64,000 nucleotides of DNA from Atopobiaceae bacterium. Lineage in GTDB: Bacteria; Actinomycetota; Coriobacteriia; Coriobacteriales; Atopobiaceae. The translations under genes were made by a program, and so were the position numbers. Shown here in pieces: positions 49,791 to 58,005 of the stretch. Numbering within the stretch: the first letter of the stretch is position 1; each line of letters starts with the position of its first letter. The stretch covers positions 1-64,000 of the forward strand of contig CADFJN010000004.1 of assembly GCA_902834555.1 (NCBI GenBank). The letters run 5' to 3'. The notes beneath the pieces were generated by a model that worked only from the letters and a program-made list of their open reading frames with translations, did no database searches and had not been told where the DNA came from.

Positions 49791-50705
49791 ATGGCCACGA
49801 TGGACCTCTCGCGCGCACTGCGCGAGTACCTCAACTACCTCTCCATCGAGAGGAACGCATCACCCAATACGGTCGCGGCCTATGGCCGCGACCTTTCTCG
49901 TTATCTCTCGGCGCTTGAGGGGGAGGGCATCACCAGCCCCGACGCCGTGACGCGCCAGGCGATAGAGGCGCATGTCGCGGCCCTGGTGGATGTGGGGCTT
50001 GCGCCCGCTTCCGTCGAGCGCGCAGTGTCTGCCATCAAGGGCTTCCACCGCTTCATGGTGGCGGACGAGATATGCGAGAACTTTCCCACGGCCGACCTGC
50101 CGCTGCCCGCCAAGCCCGCGCGCCTGCCCGACGTCCTGAGCGTGGAGCAGGCCGAGGCCCTTCTCGACCAGCCGTTCCCCAAGACGTCGGCTGGCCAGCG
50201 CGACCGTGCCATCCTGGAGACGCTCTACGGCTGCGGCCTGCGCGTCTCGGAGCTCTGTGGGCTTGACCTGCGAGACGTGCGCCTGGACGAGGAGGTCGTG
50301 CGCGTCTTTGGCAAGGGGTCGAAGGAGCGCGTGGTGCCCATCATGGGGTCGGCCGCACGCGTGATGGGGGAGTATCTCGAGCTGTGGCGCCCGGGGCTCG
50401 TGGGGCGGCGCACGCCCACCCAGGCGGTCTTTCTCAACCAGCGAGGCGGACGAATCTCTCGGCAGTCTGTTCACGCGATCGTGGAGCGCGCGGGCCGCAT
50501 GGTGGGGGTGCAGGGGCTGCATCCGCACACGCTGCGACACAGCTTTGCGACGCACCTCTTGGAGGGCGGTGCCGACCTGCGCGTTGTCCAGGAGCTTCTC
50601 GGCCACGCCGACATCTCGACAACCCAGCTCTACACGCACGTCGACCGCACGCACGTGCGCGGCGTGTACCTGGCAGCGCACCCCCGCGCTCACGTGCGCG
50701 AGTAG
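49791..50705 (+). CDS. xerD: Tyrosine recombinase XerD
   Basis: 304 residues. The catalytic set is present: Arg in GCGLRVSELCGLD, Lys in VFGKGSKER, HTLRHSFATHLL (His-x-x-Arg), His in LLGHADISTTQLYTHV with Tyr in the TQLYTHV block. The N-terminal SAM-like domain covers residues 1-100. It resolves chromosome dimers with XerC at dif. ATG at 49791 or 49800 is possible. XerC/XerD cannot be told apart with certainty from a single gene. Confidence 0.9.
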   Translation: MATMDLSRALREYLNYLSIERNASPNTVAAYGRDLSRYLSALEGEGITSPDAVTRQAIEAHVAALVDVGLAPASVERAVSAIKGFHRFMVADEICENFPTADLPLPAKPARLPDVLSVEQAEALLDQPFPKTSAGQRDRAILETLYGCGLRVSELCGLDLRDVRLDEEVVRVFGKGSKERVVPIMGSAARVMGEYLELWRPGLVGRRTPTQAVFLNQRGGRISRQSVHAIVERAGRMVGVQGLHPHTLRHSFATHLLEGGADLRVVQELLGHADISTTQLYTHVDRTHVRGVYLAAHPRAHVRE

Positions 50706-50789
50706 GGCGGGGTTCCCCGAGCGACAGGGCTCCTGGGGCGGCAAGGGCGTCAGACTTCTCGCAGCGCCCGTCCCGGTGGGGCTTCCCGA

Positions 50790-50892
50790 GAAACCTGCGA
50801 CTTAGTAGCAGTTGGCGAGAGGAACACAACTCATCTACCTGCGGATGTTCTCGACGATGCACCCTATGGGCTGCCACTAAGCCGCAGGTTTC
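50790..50892. repeat. 103-bp inverted-repeat element, copy 2
   Basis: The left end GAAACCTGCGACTTAGTAGC and right end GCCACTAAGCCGCAGGTTTC are imperfect inverted repeats. Length and end sequences match copy 1 at 15672-15774, although the middle differs. Confidence 0.75.
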
Positions 50893-51029
50893 CAAGGGTC
50901 ATGGCCTTGGACAGAATTATTGCGCGTTATTTCGCAGATTCACTTCCACCAACTGGGCAGATGTATTTCTCGCCAAGAAAATCGTTCAATAACGGAGAGC
51001 CACCGGCAATACGGCGTCGCGTGGGGGCT

Positions 51030-51099
51030 CGGCCACCCGAGTGGCGAGCCCCGGCCGCTCGAGCAACGAGAGCGCCCCGGCCACCCGAGTGGCGAGCCC
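51030..51099. repeat. Two direct copies of a 22-bp sequence
   Basis: CGGCCACCCGAGTGGCGAGC occurs at 51030-51051 and 51078-51099, 48 bases apart, identical across 22 bases. The purpose is unknown; the two may be remnants of a tandem repeat. Confidence 0.5.
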
Positions 51100-51132
51100 T
51101 GTCCGCCTGGGGGGAGGCTTGGCTCCTCAGCA

Positions 51133-51210
51133 TTCTTTATCGGTATCTGAGAACAGCGTCGATGATTACCTGCGGTAATGCGGAGACGATTCTCAGATAC
51201 CGATAAAGAA
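51133..51210. repeat. 78-bp nested hairpin with perfect 21-nt arms
   Basis: Arms 51133-51153 (starting TTCTTTATCGG) and 51190-51210 (ending CGATAAAGAA) are exact inverted repeats. Between them lies a smaller hairpin ATTACC (51165-51170) / GGTAAT (51174-51179). The sequence is AT-rich against a GC-rich background. It could be a mobile palindromic element or a structured RNA. Confidence 0.85.
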
Positions 51211-51483
51211 CAGAGATATGTGCCGAGAAGTGCTTGCGGCAACGGCCCCATAGGACCGCCGACGCGGCGCTCCACCACCCCATCCCCACCCCCACACTTT
51301 GCCCCACCGCCACCTTCACCCCACCGACACAATTCGTTTCCCGATGTTCGTCCCTCTCGCCGTCTGCGTTGTATCCGCGCGGCCGCCAACCACAACATCT
51401 GGGGCCATCGCAGCCTCACTCCGCCCTCTGCAGAATGCCCCTCGAACCGTCCAGGCCGGAAATTCGCCCTTGTGTGTCGCAAA

Positions 51484-51524
51484 GTGTTTTTAGGTGTGGC
51501 TAGGTGTCGAATTTGGTCTATAGT
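51484..51524 (+). promoter_or_regulatory. MraZ-type operator with 10-bp spaced GTGT repeats, and -10
   Basis: GTGT occurs at 51484, 51494 and 51504, exactly 10 bases apart, then TGGT at 51514 and TATAGT (-10) at 51519-51524. MraZ binds short G-rich direct repeats with 10-bp spacing in front of its own operon, so this is a good candidate for autoregulation of the dcw cluster. It lies 49 bases before the mraZ start. Confidence 0.6.
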
Positions 51525-51572
51525 TTGTTCACGTTCAAACGTGGGCGCGAGCGGCAACGAGAGGAGGGCGAC

Positions 51573-52007
51573 ATGCTGACTGGCCAGTACCAGCGCAGCC
51601 TCGACTCCAAGTCCCGTGTCACCCTTCCCGCCATCCTGCGCAAGCAGTTTGGCGAGCTCGTGCAGCTCATCCCGCGCAAGGACGCGCTCTACGGCTACAC
51701 CCCCGAGGCGTTCGAGGCATGGGTCAACAGCCTGAACCTCGACCCCAGGAGCCGCAACGACGCAGAGACCCTGCTTCGTCTCAATGCCATGGCCACTACG
51801 GTGGAGATCGATTCTGCCGGCCGTGTTGCCCTTGGCAAGATCGACGAGACGACCCGCGGCCAGCGCCAGCGCCTGGGCCTCGACGGCGACCTCATGATCG
51901 TCGGCGCGGGTGACCACTTCGAGATCTGGAACGCCGATCGTTGGAACGAGAAGTTCGCCTCCGACGACGCGGTGGACCGCCTCGAGTCTCTTCTCTTTGG
52001 CGAGTAG
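51573..52007 (+). CDS. mraZ: Transcriptional regulator MraZ
   Basis: 144 residues, two AbrB-like beta-alpha-beta repeats: LTGQYQRSLDSKSRVTLPAI and TTVEIDSAGRVALGKIDE. It represses the dcw cluster, including rsmH. GAGGAGGGC precedes the ATG. First gene of the cell-wall/division cluster 51573-64000. Confidence 0.95.
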   Translation: MLTGQYQRSLDSKSRVTLPAILRKQFGELVQLIPRKDALYGYTPEAFEAWVNSLNLDPRSRNDAETLLRLNAMATTVEIDSAGRVALGKIDETTRGQRQRLGLDGDLMIVGAGDHFEIWNADRWNEKFASDDAVDRLESLLFGE

Positions 52008-52027
52008 GCAAGGGGAGGGGGAGCGCC

Positions 52028-53032
52028 TTGACATCCGAATATCGGCATGTACCTGTGATGCTCGACGAGGTTCTCGCCGAGCTCGACCCCAAGCCGGGAG
52101 AGGTGGTCTGCGACTGCACCCTCGGCGGGGCCGGACACTCCATCGCGCTTGCGCAGAGAATCGCCCCAGACGGACTCTCCATTGGCATCGACCAAGACGA
52201 CATGGCCTTGAAGGCGGCGACCGAGCGCTTCTCGCAGGAGGCGCCCCAGGCGGAGTTCCTTCCGCTCAAGGGCAACTTTGGTGACCTTGACCAGCTGCTC
52301 GTTGGCGCCAGGGTCCCTGGTGTGGATTGCTTCCTCTTCGACCTGGGGGTCTCTTCTCCCCAGCTCGACATTCCTGAACGGGGCTTCTCGTACAACGAGG
52401 ACGCCCCCCTAGACATGCGCATGGATTCGGGGAAAGACACCCCAACCGCACAAGAGGTCATAAACACCTACAACGAAGCCGACCTCACCCGAATCCTTCG
52501 CGTGTATGGCGACGAGAAGTACGCGGCACGCATTGCCCGCGCCATCGTGGAGACGCGCGAGAAGGCGCCCATCGAGACGACCTTCCAGCTCGTTGACGTG
52601 ATCAAGCGAGCGATACCTGCCGCGGCCCGCCGTCACGGTGGCCACCCCGCCCGCAAGACCTTCCAGGCCCTGCGCATCGAGGTGAACCACGAGCTCGACG
52701 CCCTCGACCAAGGCCTTCGCGCCGCAGTTCGCTGGGCAAACACCGGTGGCAGGATTTGCGTCATCTCCTACCACTCGCTCGAGGACCGCATCGTGAAGCA
52801 CGTCTTCTCCGAGCTCTCGCAGGGTTGCATCTGCCCGCCGGACCTTCCGGTGTGCGTATGCGGCCACGTGCCGATAGTCGACGTCAAGACCAGAAAGCCG
52901 CTCGTCGCGGGCGAGGAGGAGGTCTCCTCCAACCCACGGGCGAGAAGCGCGCTCATGCGCGTGGCGGTAAAGCTCGACGTCACGCACGAGGGCACGAATC
53001 AGTTGCACCCGACCGCAAGGTCGTCTGCATAG
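52028..53032 (+). CDS. rsmH: 16S rRNA (cytosine-1402-N4)-methyltransferase RsmH
   Basis: 334 residues. DCTLGGAGHSIALAQR is the SAM site, then FDLGVSSPQLDIPERGFSYN with DAPLDMRMD, and the C-terminal ISYHSLEDRIVKHVF. A zinc-like CICPPDLPVCVCG loop is kept. TTG at 52028 follows a GGGGAGGGGG ribosome binding site, 20 bases after mraZ. Confidence 0.95.
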   Translation: MTSEYRHVPVMLDEVLAELDPKPGEVVCDCTLGGAGHSIALAQRIAPDGLSIGIDQDDMALKAATERFSQEAPQAEFLPLKGNFGDLDQLLVGARVPGVDCFLFDLGVSSPQLDIPERGFSYNEDAPLDMRMDSGKDTPTAQEVINTYNEADLTRILRVYGDEKYAARIARAIVETREKAPIETTFQLVDVIKRAIPAAARRHGGHPARKTFQALRIEVNHELDALDQGLRAAVRWANTGGRICVISYHSLEDRIVKHVFSELSQGCICPPDLPVCVCGHVPIVDVKTRKPLVAGEEEVSSNPRARSALMRVAVKLDVTHEGTNQLHPTARSSA

Positions 53033-53130
53033 CACCACAAACGAAGTAGTACGCACCACAAACGCAGCTCAAACGCACCACCAACGAAGCACCAACGCAC
53101 CAGCACGCACAACGTCCGGCACAGCCGGGA
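53033..53130 (+). repeat. Degenerate CACCACAAACG-type short repeats
   Basis: Between rsmH and ftsL, GCACCACAAACG or close variants (GCACCACCAACG, GCACCAACG) recur about six times over 90 bases with little else. It looks like slippage-derived sequence. Confidence 0.4.
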
Positions 53131-53144
53131 GACAAGGGACAGCA

Positions 53145-53672
53145 ATGAGGTATCAGGGGTCAGAGGCCGTCAGGATGGACGTAGCCGAGAGGAGCCGCGA
53201 GCGCCGCGACGAACGAGTCGAGCAGCGTCCGTCGTTCTCGGTCGTCACCGGTGGCGGGCTTGACGCCCGCGCCCGCGCTGGCGTGAGTCCCCAGTTCCTC
53301 AGCCGCGTCCGCACGGTCGTCATCTGCGCCCTCGTGTTCATCGCGCTAGGAGCATGCCGTGTGGCACTCTCTACGGCAACTGTCTCGGCGCTCCAGGCAA
53401 ACTCGACGCTGCGCTCCCAGATCAAGGAGGCCCAGACACTCAACGAGGACCTTCAGGTTGAGAAGTCCGTGCTCTCCTCGTCCAGCCGCATCAGCCGCAT
53501 TGCAACGCAGAACTACGGCATGAACCTCTCGACCAACCGAGAGGTGCTTGACCTCTCGTCTACTGGTACCGCCGCAACCGCGGCGTCGACCGACGCTACC
53601 GGCACCACCACGGCGAATGAGGATGCTGCGCAGTCCGTGGCGAACGCCGATACGGCCTCGCCCGAGGCGTAG
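53145..53672 (+). CDS. ftsL: FtsL-like septum protein
   Basis: 175 residues: a 60-residue Arg-rich cytoplasmic N-terminus, a membrane helix (VVICALVFIALGACRVALST) and a short coiled-coil region (LQANSTLRSQIKEAQTLNED) followed by a Ala/Thr-rich tail. FtsL recruits FtsB and FtsW/FtsI to the divisome. Sequence conservation in this family is low; position between rsmH and the PBP gene gives the assignment. GGGAGACAAGGG precedes the ATG. Confidence 0.75.
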   Translation: MRYQGSEAVRMDVAERSRERRDERVEQRPSFSVVTGGGLDARARAGVSPQFLSRVRTVVICALVFIALGACRVALSTATVSALQANSTLRSQIKEAQTLNEDLQVEKSVLSSSSRISRIATQNYGMNLSTNREVLDLSSTGTAATAASTDATGTTTANEDAAQSVANADTASPEA

Positions 53673-53695
53673 ACTACTCCCTCGTGAGAGAGAGC

Positions 53696-55516
53696 ATGGG
53701 ACAGAGCCGCCGAGGGCGGCGTGAAATGCCGGAGGCCTCGTACGACGAGGCCTCTCGTGCCCGTTACCGCGCCCGTGCGTCGAGGCCGGGCGGGTCGGGT
53801 CCTGGCGGCTTTGACAGTGGCACGCGCATGATCTTCATCATCCTTATGGCTGTCTTTGCCGTTGTAGCGGGGCGTCTGGTGTGGCTGCAGGTCGTCGACT
53901 CTGCAAGCCTTTCCGAGGATGCCGAGCAGCATCGCACCAACGTGATCACCCTCCACGCAAAGCGCGGCACCATCTACGACCGCAACGGCAACGTGCTCGC
54001 CATGAGCGTGGACTGCAAGACCATCTACTGCAATCCCAAAGAGATCACGGACCCCTCTGGAGTGGCACGGATCCTCGCCGCAAACCTTGGCGGCTCCTCG
54101 AGCGACTACACCTCGGCGCTTACCACAGAATCGACCTTCGCCTATGTAGAGCGCCAGGTGGACACCGACGTTGCCGATACCATCAAGCAGCAGCTCTCGG
54201 ACGCCAAGCTTGCGGGCGTCTACTACCTCGACGACACCAAGCGCGTCTACCCGTACGGTGACGTCGCCAGCCAGGTGCTGGGCGTTGTAGGCACCGACGG
54301 CGAGGGCCTCACGGGCCTGGAGTACTACTACAACGACGTCCTCTCTGGCACCGACGGCCAGATGATCGTCGAGACGGGCCTCACGGGCACACCCATCGCA
54401 GGCGGCACATCCCAGGTCACAGAGGCAAAGAACGGCCAGGACCTGGTTCTCTCCATCGATATTGACATCCAGGAGAAGGCCGAGGAGGTCATCTCCAAAG
54501 CCGTCGATGACTACGAAGCGGACTCCGGCTCGGTCATGGTGACAAACCCCAAGACGGGCGAGATTTACGCCACGTGCTCGACGCCCCTGGCCAAGCTCTC
54601 GGACCTTGCCAACACCAGCTCGGACGCGCTTGCGCTCAAGCCCGTGACCGCCTCCTACGAGCCGGGCTCGATGTTCAAGATCTTGACCGTGGCCATCGGC
54701 GTCGAGAACGGCCTCTTCAACGCGGACAGCATCTACAACGTCCCCATGCAGATTCTTGCCGGCGACGACTGGGTGACCGACGACGACGTGCGCAGCGGTG
54801 CCGAGGACATGACGGTGCGCACCATGCTTGTGCGTTCCTCGAACGTTGGCGTGTCGCTTCTCGCCCAGGAGGTCATAGGCGCTCAGCGCTTTGCCGAAGG
54901 CGTCGACAAGTTCGGCATCGGCCACGCAACTGGCATCGACTACCCGGGAGAGGCGACGGGCATCGTGACCAGCTACGAGAACTACACGGGAGCAACGCTT
55001 GGCGCCATGGCCTTTGGCCAGGCCCTTGCCGTACCCATGGTGCAGATCGTGCGCGCGTTTGGCATCGTCGCAAACGACGGCATACCCACCACGCCCCACT
55101 TCCTCATCTCCAAGGGTGGCGAGGAGGTCAGCTGGCCCACGGGTGAGCAGGTTATCTCCAAGGACACCGCCGACGAGCTCACCGACATGATGACCTCGGT
55201 CATGACCGACGGTACCGGCAAGCGCGGCCAGGTTGACGGCTATACCATTGCGGGCAAGACGGGCACGGGCGAGCAGGCCAGCGAGTCGGGTGGCTACCAG
55301 CAGGGCAAGTACGTGTCGTCGCTCTGCGGCTTTGCAAACGCCGAGGACCCCCAGGTCCTCGTGTACGTTGGCCTCAACGGAACGCCGCACCTGGCGCTCT
55401 CCTCGGCAGCTCCAACCTTCAAGGAGATAATGGAGGCCTCGGTTACAGACCTTGGCATCTCCCCGGATGCCTCAACGACCACCACGTCGACAACAACCAC
55501 GTCGACAGCCAACTAG
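53696..55516 (+). CDS. ftsI: Class B penicillin-binding protein (FtsI/PBP2-type)
   Basis: 606 residues. An Arg-rich cytoplasmic tail, one membrane helix (MIFIILMAVFAVVAGRLVWL), the PBP dimerisation domain, then the transpeptidase with nucleophile Ser325 in EPGSMFKI (SxxK), SSN near residue 385 and KTG at 521 in IAGKTGTGEQ. It cross-links septal peptidoglycan. No PASTA domain. GTG at 53684 is an alternative start; ATG at 53696 has GAGAGAG next to it. Ser/Thr-rich end. Confidence 0.92.
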   Translation: MGQSRRGRREMPEASYDEASRARYRARASRPGGSGPGGFDSGTRMIFIILMAVFAVVAGRLVWLQVVDSASLSEDAEQHRTNVITLHAKRGTIYDRNGNVLAMSVDCKTIYCNPKEITDPSGVARILAANLGGSSSDYTSALTTESTFAYVERQVDTDVADTIKQQLSDAKLAGVYYLDDTKRVYPYGDVASQVLGVVGTDGEGLTGLEYYYNDVLSGTDGQMIVETGLTGTPIAGGTSQVTEAKNGQDLVLSIDIDIQEKAEEVISKAVDDYEADSGSVMVTNPKTGEIYATCSTPLAKLSDLANTSSDALALKPVTASYEPGSMFKILTVAIGVENGLFNADSIYNVPMQILAGDDWVTDDDVRSGAEDMTVRTMLVRSSNVGVSLLAQEVIGAQRFAEGVDKFGIGHATGIDYPGEATGIVTSYENYTGATLGAMAFGQALAVPMVQIVRAFGIVANDGIPTTPHFLISKGGEEVSWPTGEQVISKDTADELTDMMTSVMTDGTGKRGQVDGYTIAGKTGTGEQASESGGYQQGKYVSSLCGFANAEDPQVLVYVGLNGTPHLALSSAAPTFKEIMEASVTDLGISPDASTTTTSTTTTSTAN

Positions 55517-55530
55517 GTCAGGGGGGACCT

Positions 55531-56970
55531 ATGTTTTCAATGAATATCGCAGACCTTGTGCTTGCCACGGGGTCGCAGCTGCTCGAAGGAGAGCCCTCCT
55601 CCCACGTAGAGGGGACTGTCGAGATTGACTCGCGCAAGGCAGGCCAGGGCTCTGTCTTTGTGGCATTTCTCGGCGAGAAGGTTGACGGCAACAATTACGC
55701 ACCGGCCGCCATCAAGGCTGGAGCCTCATGCGTCGTGGTGACGCGCGAGCCGGATGCGTCACTGCTCGCCCTTGCGCACGAGCATGGCTGTGCCGTCGTG
55801 CGCCCACAGGAGGATGACGCCGAGGAGTTCCTGCTCCGCTTGGCCCACGAGTGGCGCGCTCGTCACCCCAACTGGCTCGTCGTGGGCGTCACCGGCTCGG
55901 TGGGCAAGACCACGACCAAGGACCTCCTGCGCGCCGGCATCGGGAGCGCGCGCCGTGTCCACGCAACCCAGGGTAACCTCAACAACCTCATCGGCCTGCC
56001 GCTCACGGTGCTCTCGGCACCCGACGACGCCGAGGTCCTTGTCTGCGAGATGGGCATGAACCACCCCAACGAGATTCGTCGCATGGCCGCCTGCTGCGCT
56101 CCCACGCTTGCCGTGATCACCAATGTGGGGACGAGCCACATCGGGCTTCTCGGCTCGCGCGAGAACATCGCCCGCGCCAAGGCCGAGGTGGTCTCGGGCA
56201 TGGTGGCGTCGGGCGGCGTGGGGCCGCTGCTGGTGCTCACGAGCGCCAACGACTACACGCCCTTCATCGCCGAGTACTTCGCGCGTCCCGCGGGCGTTGC
56301 CGTTGCCTACGTGGGCGAGCGCGAGGGCGACGACGTGCGCGCCACCAACGTCGAGCTCACCGGCACGGGTGAGGCGTCCTTTACCGTCATCTGCAAGGAT
56401 GGCTGGTCAAGGCGAGTCACGCCTTTGGTTCCCGGCTGCCAGGTGGTGCCCGACTTCCTTCTCGCCATGGCCGTGGTGGAGGCGCTTGGCCTTGACCGCG
56501 ACGTCGCTGCAGACGCCATGGCAGCAATGCCCGCCGCGAGCATGCGCCTGGCTGTCTCGGAGTCCCCGCGCGGCGTGCGCGTAATTGACGACTCCTACAA
56601 TGCAAGCCCCGCCTCCATGGCGGCCGCCCTCGACGTCCTCTCCGAGATGGATGCCACGGGCATGCGCGTGGCCGTCTTGGGCGAGATGGGCGAGCTTGGC
56701 AGCGAGGAGCGACGCCTCCATGGCTACGTGGGCGCCTATGCCGCTGCCAAGGGTCTTGATATGCTTGTCTTCATTGGCGGGGAGCTTGCGGAGGAGATGG
56801 CCGAGGCGGCGCGCACGATGGGCGCCTCAGAGGACCGCCTGCAGCTCTTCCCCACGGTCGACGCTGCCGTGGAGACGCTTGCCCCTGTCTTCTCGCAGGG
56901 TGACCTCGTGCTGGTCAAGGCGTCGCGTTCCTGTGGTCTGGATGCGTTTGCGAGGGGAGTGCTTCGCTAA
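55531..56970 (+). CDS. murF: UDP-MurNAc-tripeptide D-alanyl-D-alanine ligase
   Basis: 479 residues. ATP site GVTGSVGKTTTKDLLRAGIG, then AVITNVGTSHIGLLGSRENI, DDSYNASPASMAAALDVLSE (MurF signature) and C-terminal DLVLVKASRSCGLD. Adds D-Ala-D-Ala to the stem tripeptide. A G-rich ribosome binding site precedes ATG 55531. In other genomes murE precedes it in the dcw cluster; here it does not. Confidence 0.95.
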   Translation: MFSMNIADLVLATGSQLLEGEPSSHVEGTVEIDSRKAGQGSVFVAFLGEKVDGNNYAPAAIKAGASCVVVTREPDASLLALAHEHGCAVVRPQEDDAEEFLLRLAHEWRARHPNWLVVGVTGSVGKTTTKDLLRAGIGSARRVHATQGNLNNLIGLPLTVLSAPDDAEVLVCEMGMNHPNEIRRMAACCAPTLAVITNVGTSHIGLLGSRENIARAKAEVVSGMVASGGVGPLLVLTSANDYTPFIAEYFARPAGVAVAYVGEREGDDVRATNVELTGTGEASFTVICKDGWSRRVTPLVPGCQVVPDFLLAMAVVEALGLDRDVAADAMAAMPAASMRLAVSESPRGVRVIDDSYNASPASMAAALDVLSEMDATGMRVAVLGEMGELGSEERRLHGYVGAYAAAKGLDMLVFIGGELAEEMAEAARTMGASEDRLQLFPTVDAAVETLAPVFSQGDLVLVKASRSCGLDAFARGVLR

Positions 56971-57995
56971 TGTTAATTGTGGGAAATCCCGCGTACCCAA
57001 GCTACCAGGTGCTTCTGGCGGCAGGCGTTGCCGCCGTCATCACGGCTGTGGTAATGCCCTTCTTCATCAAGCTCATGCGCCACGAGGGGCTGGGCCAGCA
57101 GGTGAGGGCCGACGGCCCCAAGCGCCACCTCGTGAAGCAGGGCACGCCCACCATGGGTGGCATCGTGATCCTTCTCGGCATTGTGGTGACGACGCTTCTC
57201 ATGGCGCCCTGGTCGCCCATGCTTTTCCTCGCGCTCTTCGCGATGCTCGCAACGGGCGCCCTTGGGCTTCTCGATGACATCGAGTCCGTTGCGCACAAGC
57301 GCTCGCTGGGCCTTACGCCCTCGCAGAAAATGGTGGGTCTCACCATCGTGTGCGTGGTCTTCTGCCTGGTTGCGGTGAACTACTGCGTCATTGCGCCCAC
57401 CATCGAGTTCCCCGGTGGTGCAACGATTGACCTCGGCGTGCTCTCCACCACCATCGGCGGCGTGCGCGTTCCCTGGCTCTACATGGTTTTTGTGTTCCTG
57501 CTTCTTGCTGGCCTCTCGAACGCCGTCAACCTCACCGACGGCCTTGACGGCCTTGCGGGCGGCACGGTGCTTGTGGTCATGGTCATGATGGCCATGGTCG
57601 CCTTCAACGAGGACCAGCTTGGCCTCTCGGTCTTTGCGGCGACCATCGTTGGCTCCTGCGTGGGCTTTCTCTGGTACAACTGCTATCCCGCCTCGATCTT
57701 CATGGGTGACACGGGCTCGCTCGCCCTGGGCGGTGCCTTCGCGGCGCTCGCCGTCCTCACCAAGACCGAGATCTGCTCGCTCGTGATGGGCGGCCTCTTC
57801 ATTGCTGAGGCTCTCTCGGTGATCATCCAGGTCGTGAGCTTCAAGGCCACGGGCAAGCGCGTCTTCCTCATGGCCCCACTCCACCACCACTTCGAGAAGA
57901 AGGGCTGGAGCGAGACAAAGGTCGTCATCCGTTTCTGGATCGTCTCGGCCGCCTTCGCGGTCCTTGGTTTCGCGCTGTACTTCCAGCTTGGCTAG
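56970..57995 (+). CDS. mraY: Phospho-N-acetylmuramoyl-pentapeptide transferase MraY
   Basis: 341 residues, ten membrane segments. GTPTMGGIVILLGIV, LGLLDDIESVAHKRS, NLTDGLDGLAGGTVLV and FMGDTGSLALGGAFAAL carry the catalytic Asp residues. Transfers MurNAc-pentapeptide to undecaprenyl phosphate, giving lipid I. ATG overlaps the murF stop (TAATG). Confidence 0.96.
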   Translation: MLIVGNPAYPSYQVLLAAGVAAVITAVVMPFFIKLMRHEGLGQQVRADGPKRHLVKQGTPTMGGIVILLGIVVTTLLMAPWSPMLFLALFAMLATGALGLLDDIESVAHKRSLGLTPSQKMVGLTIVCVVFCLVAVNYCVIAPTIEFPGGATIDLGVLSTTIGGVRVPWLYMVFVFLLLAGLSNAVNLTDGLDGLAGGTVLVVMVMMAMVAFNEDQLGLSVFAATIVGSCVGFLWYNCYPASIFMGDTGSLALGGAFAALAVLTKTEICSLVMGGLFIAEALSVIIQVVSFKATGKRVFLMAPLHHHFEKKGWSETKVVIRFWIVSAAFAVLGFALYFQLG

Positions 57996-58005
57996 GGGGC
58001 ATCTC

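Larger units (their letters stand above)
50706..51572. other. 867-bp gap between xerD and mraZ filled with repeats
   Basis: It holds the 103-bp inverted-repeat element, two 22-bp direct repeats, the nested 78-bp hairpin and the mraZ promoter. Bases 51211-51480 are a GC- and C-rich tract with no gene I could support. ORFs called here overlap the repeats and have no family similarity. Confidence 0.6.

Noticed and set aside
50384..50992. 202-codon frame across the end of xerD and the 103-bp element
   Set aside because: Shifted frame of xerD followed by repeat sequence; no similarity.
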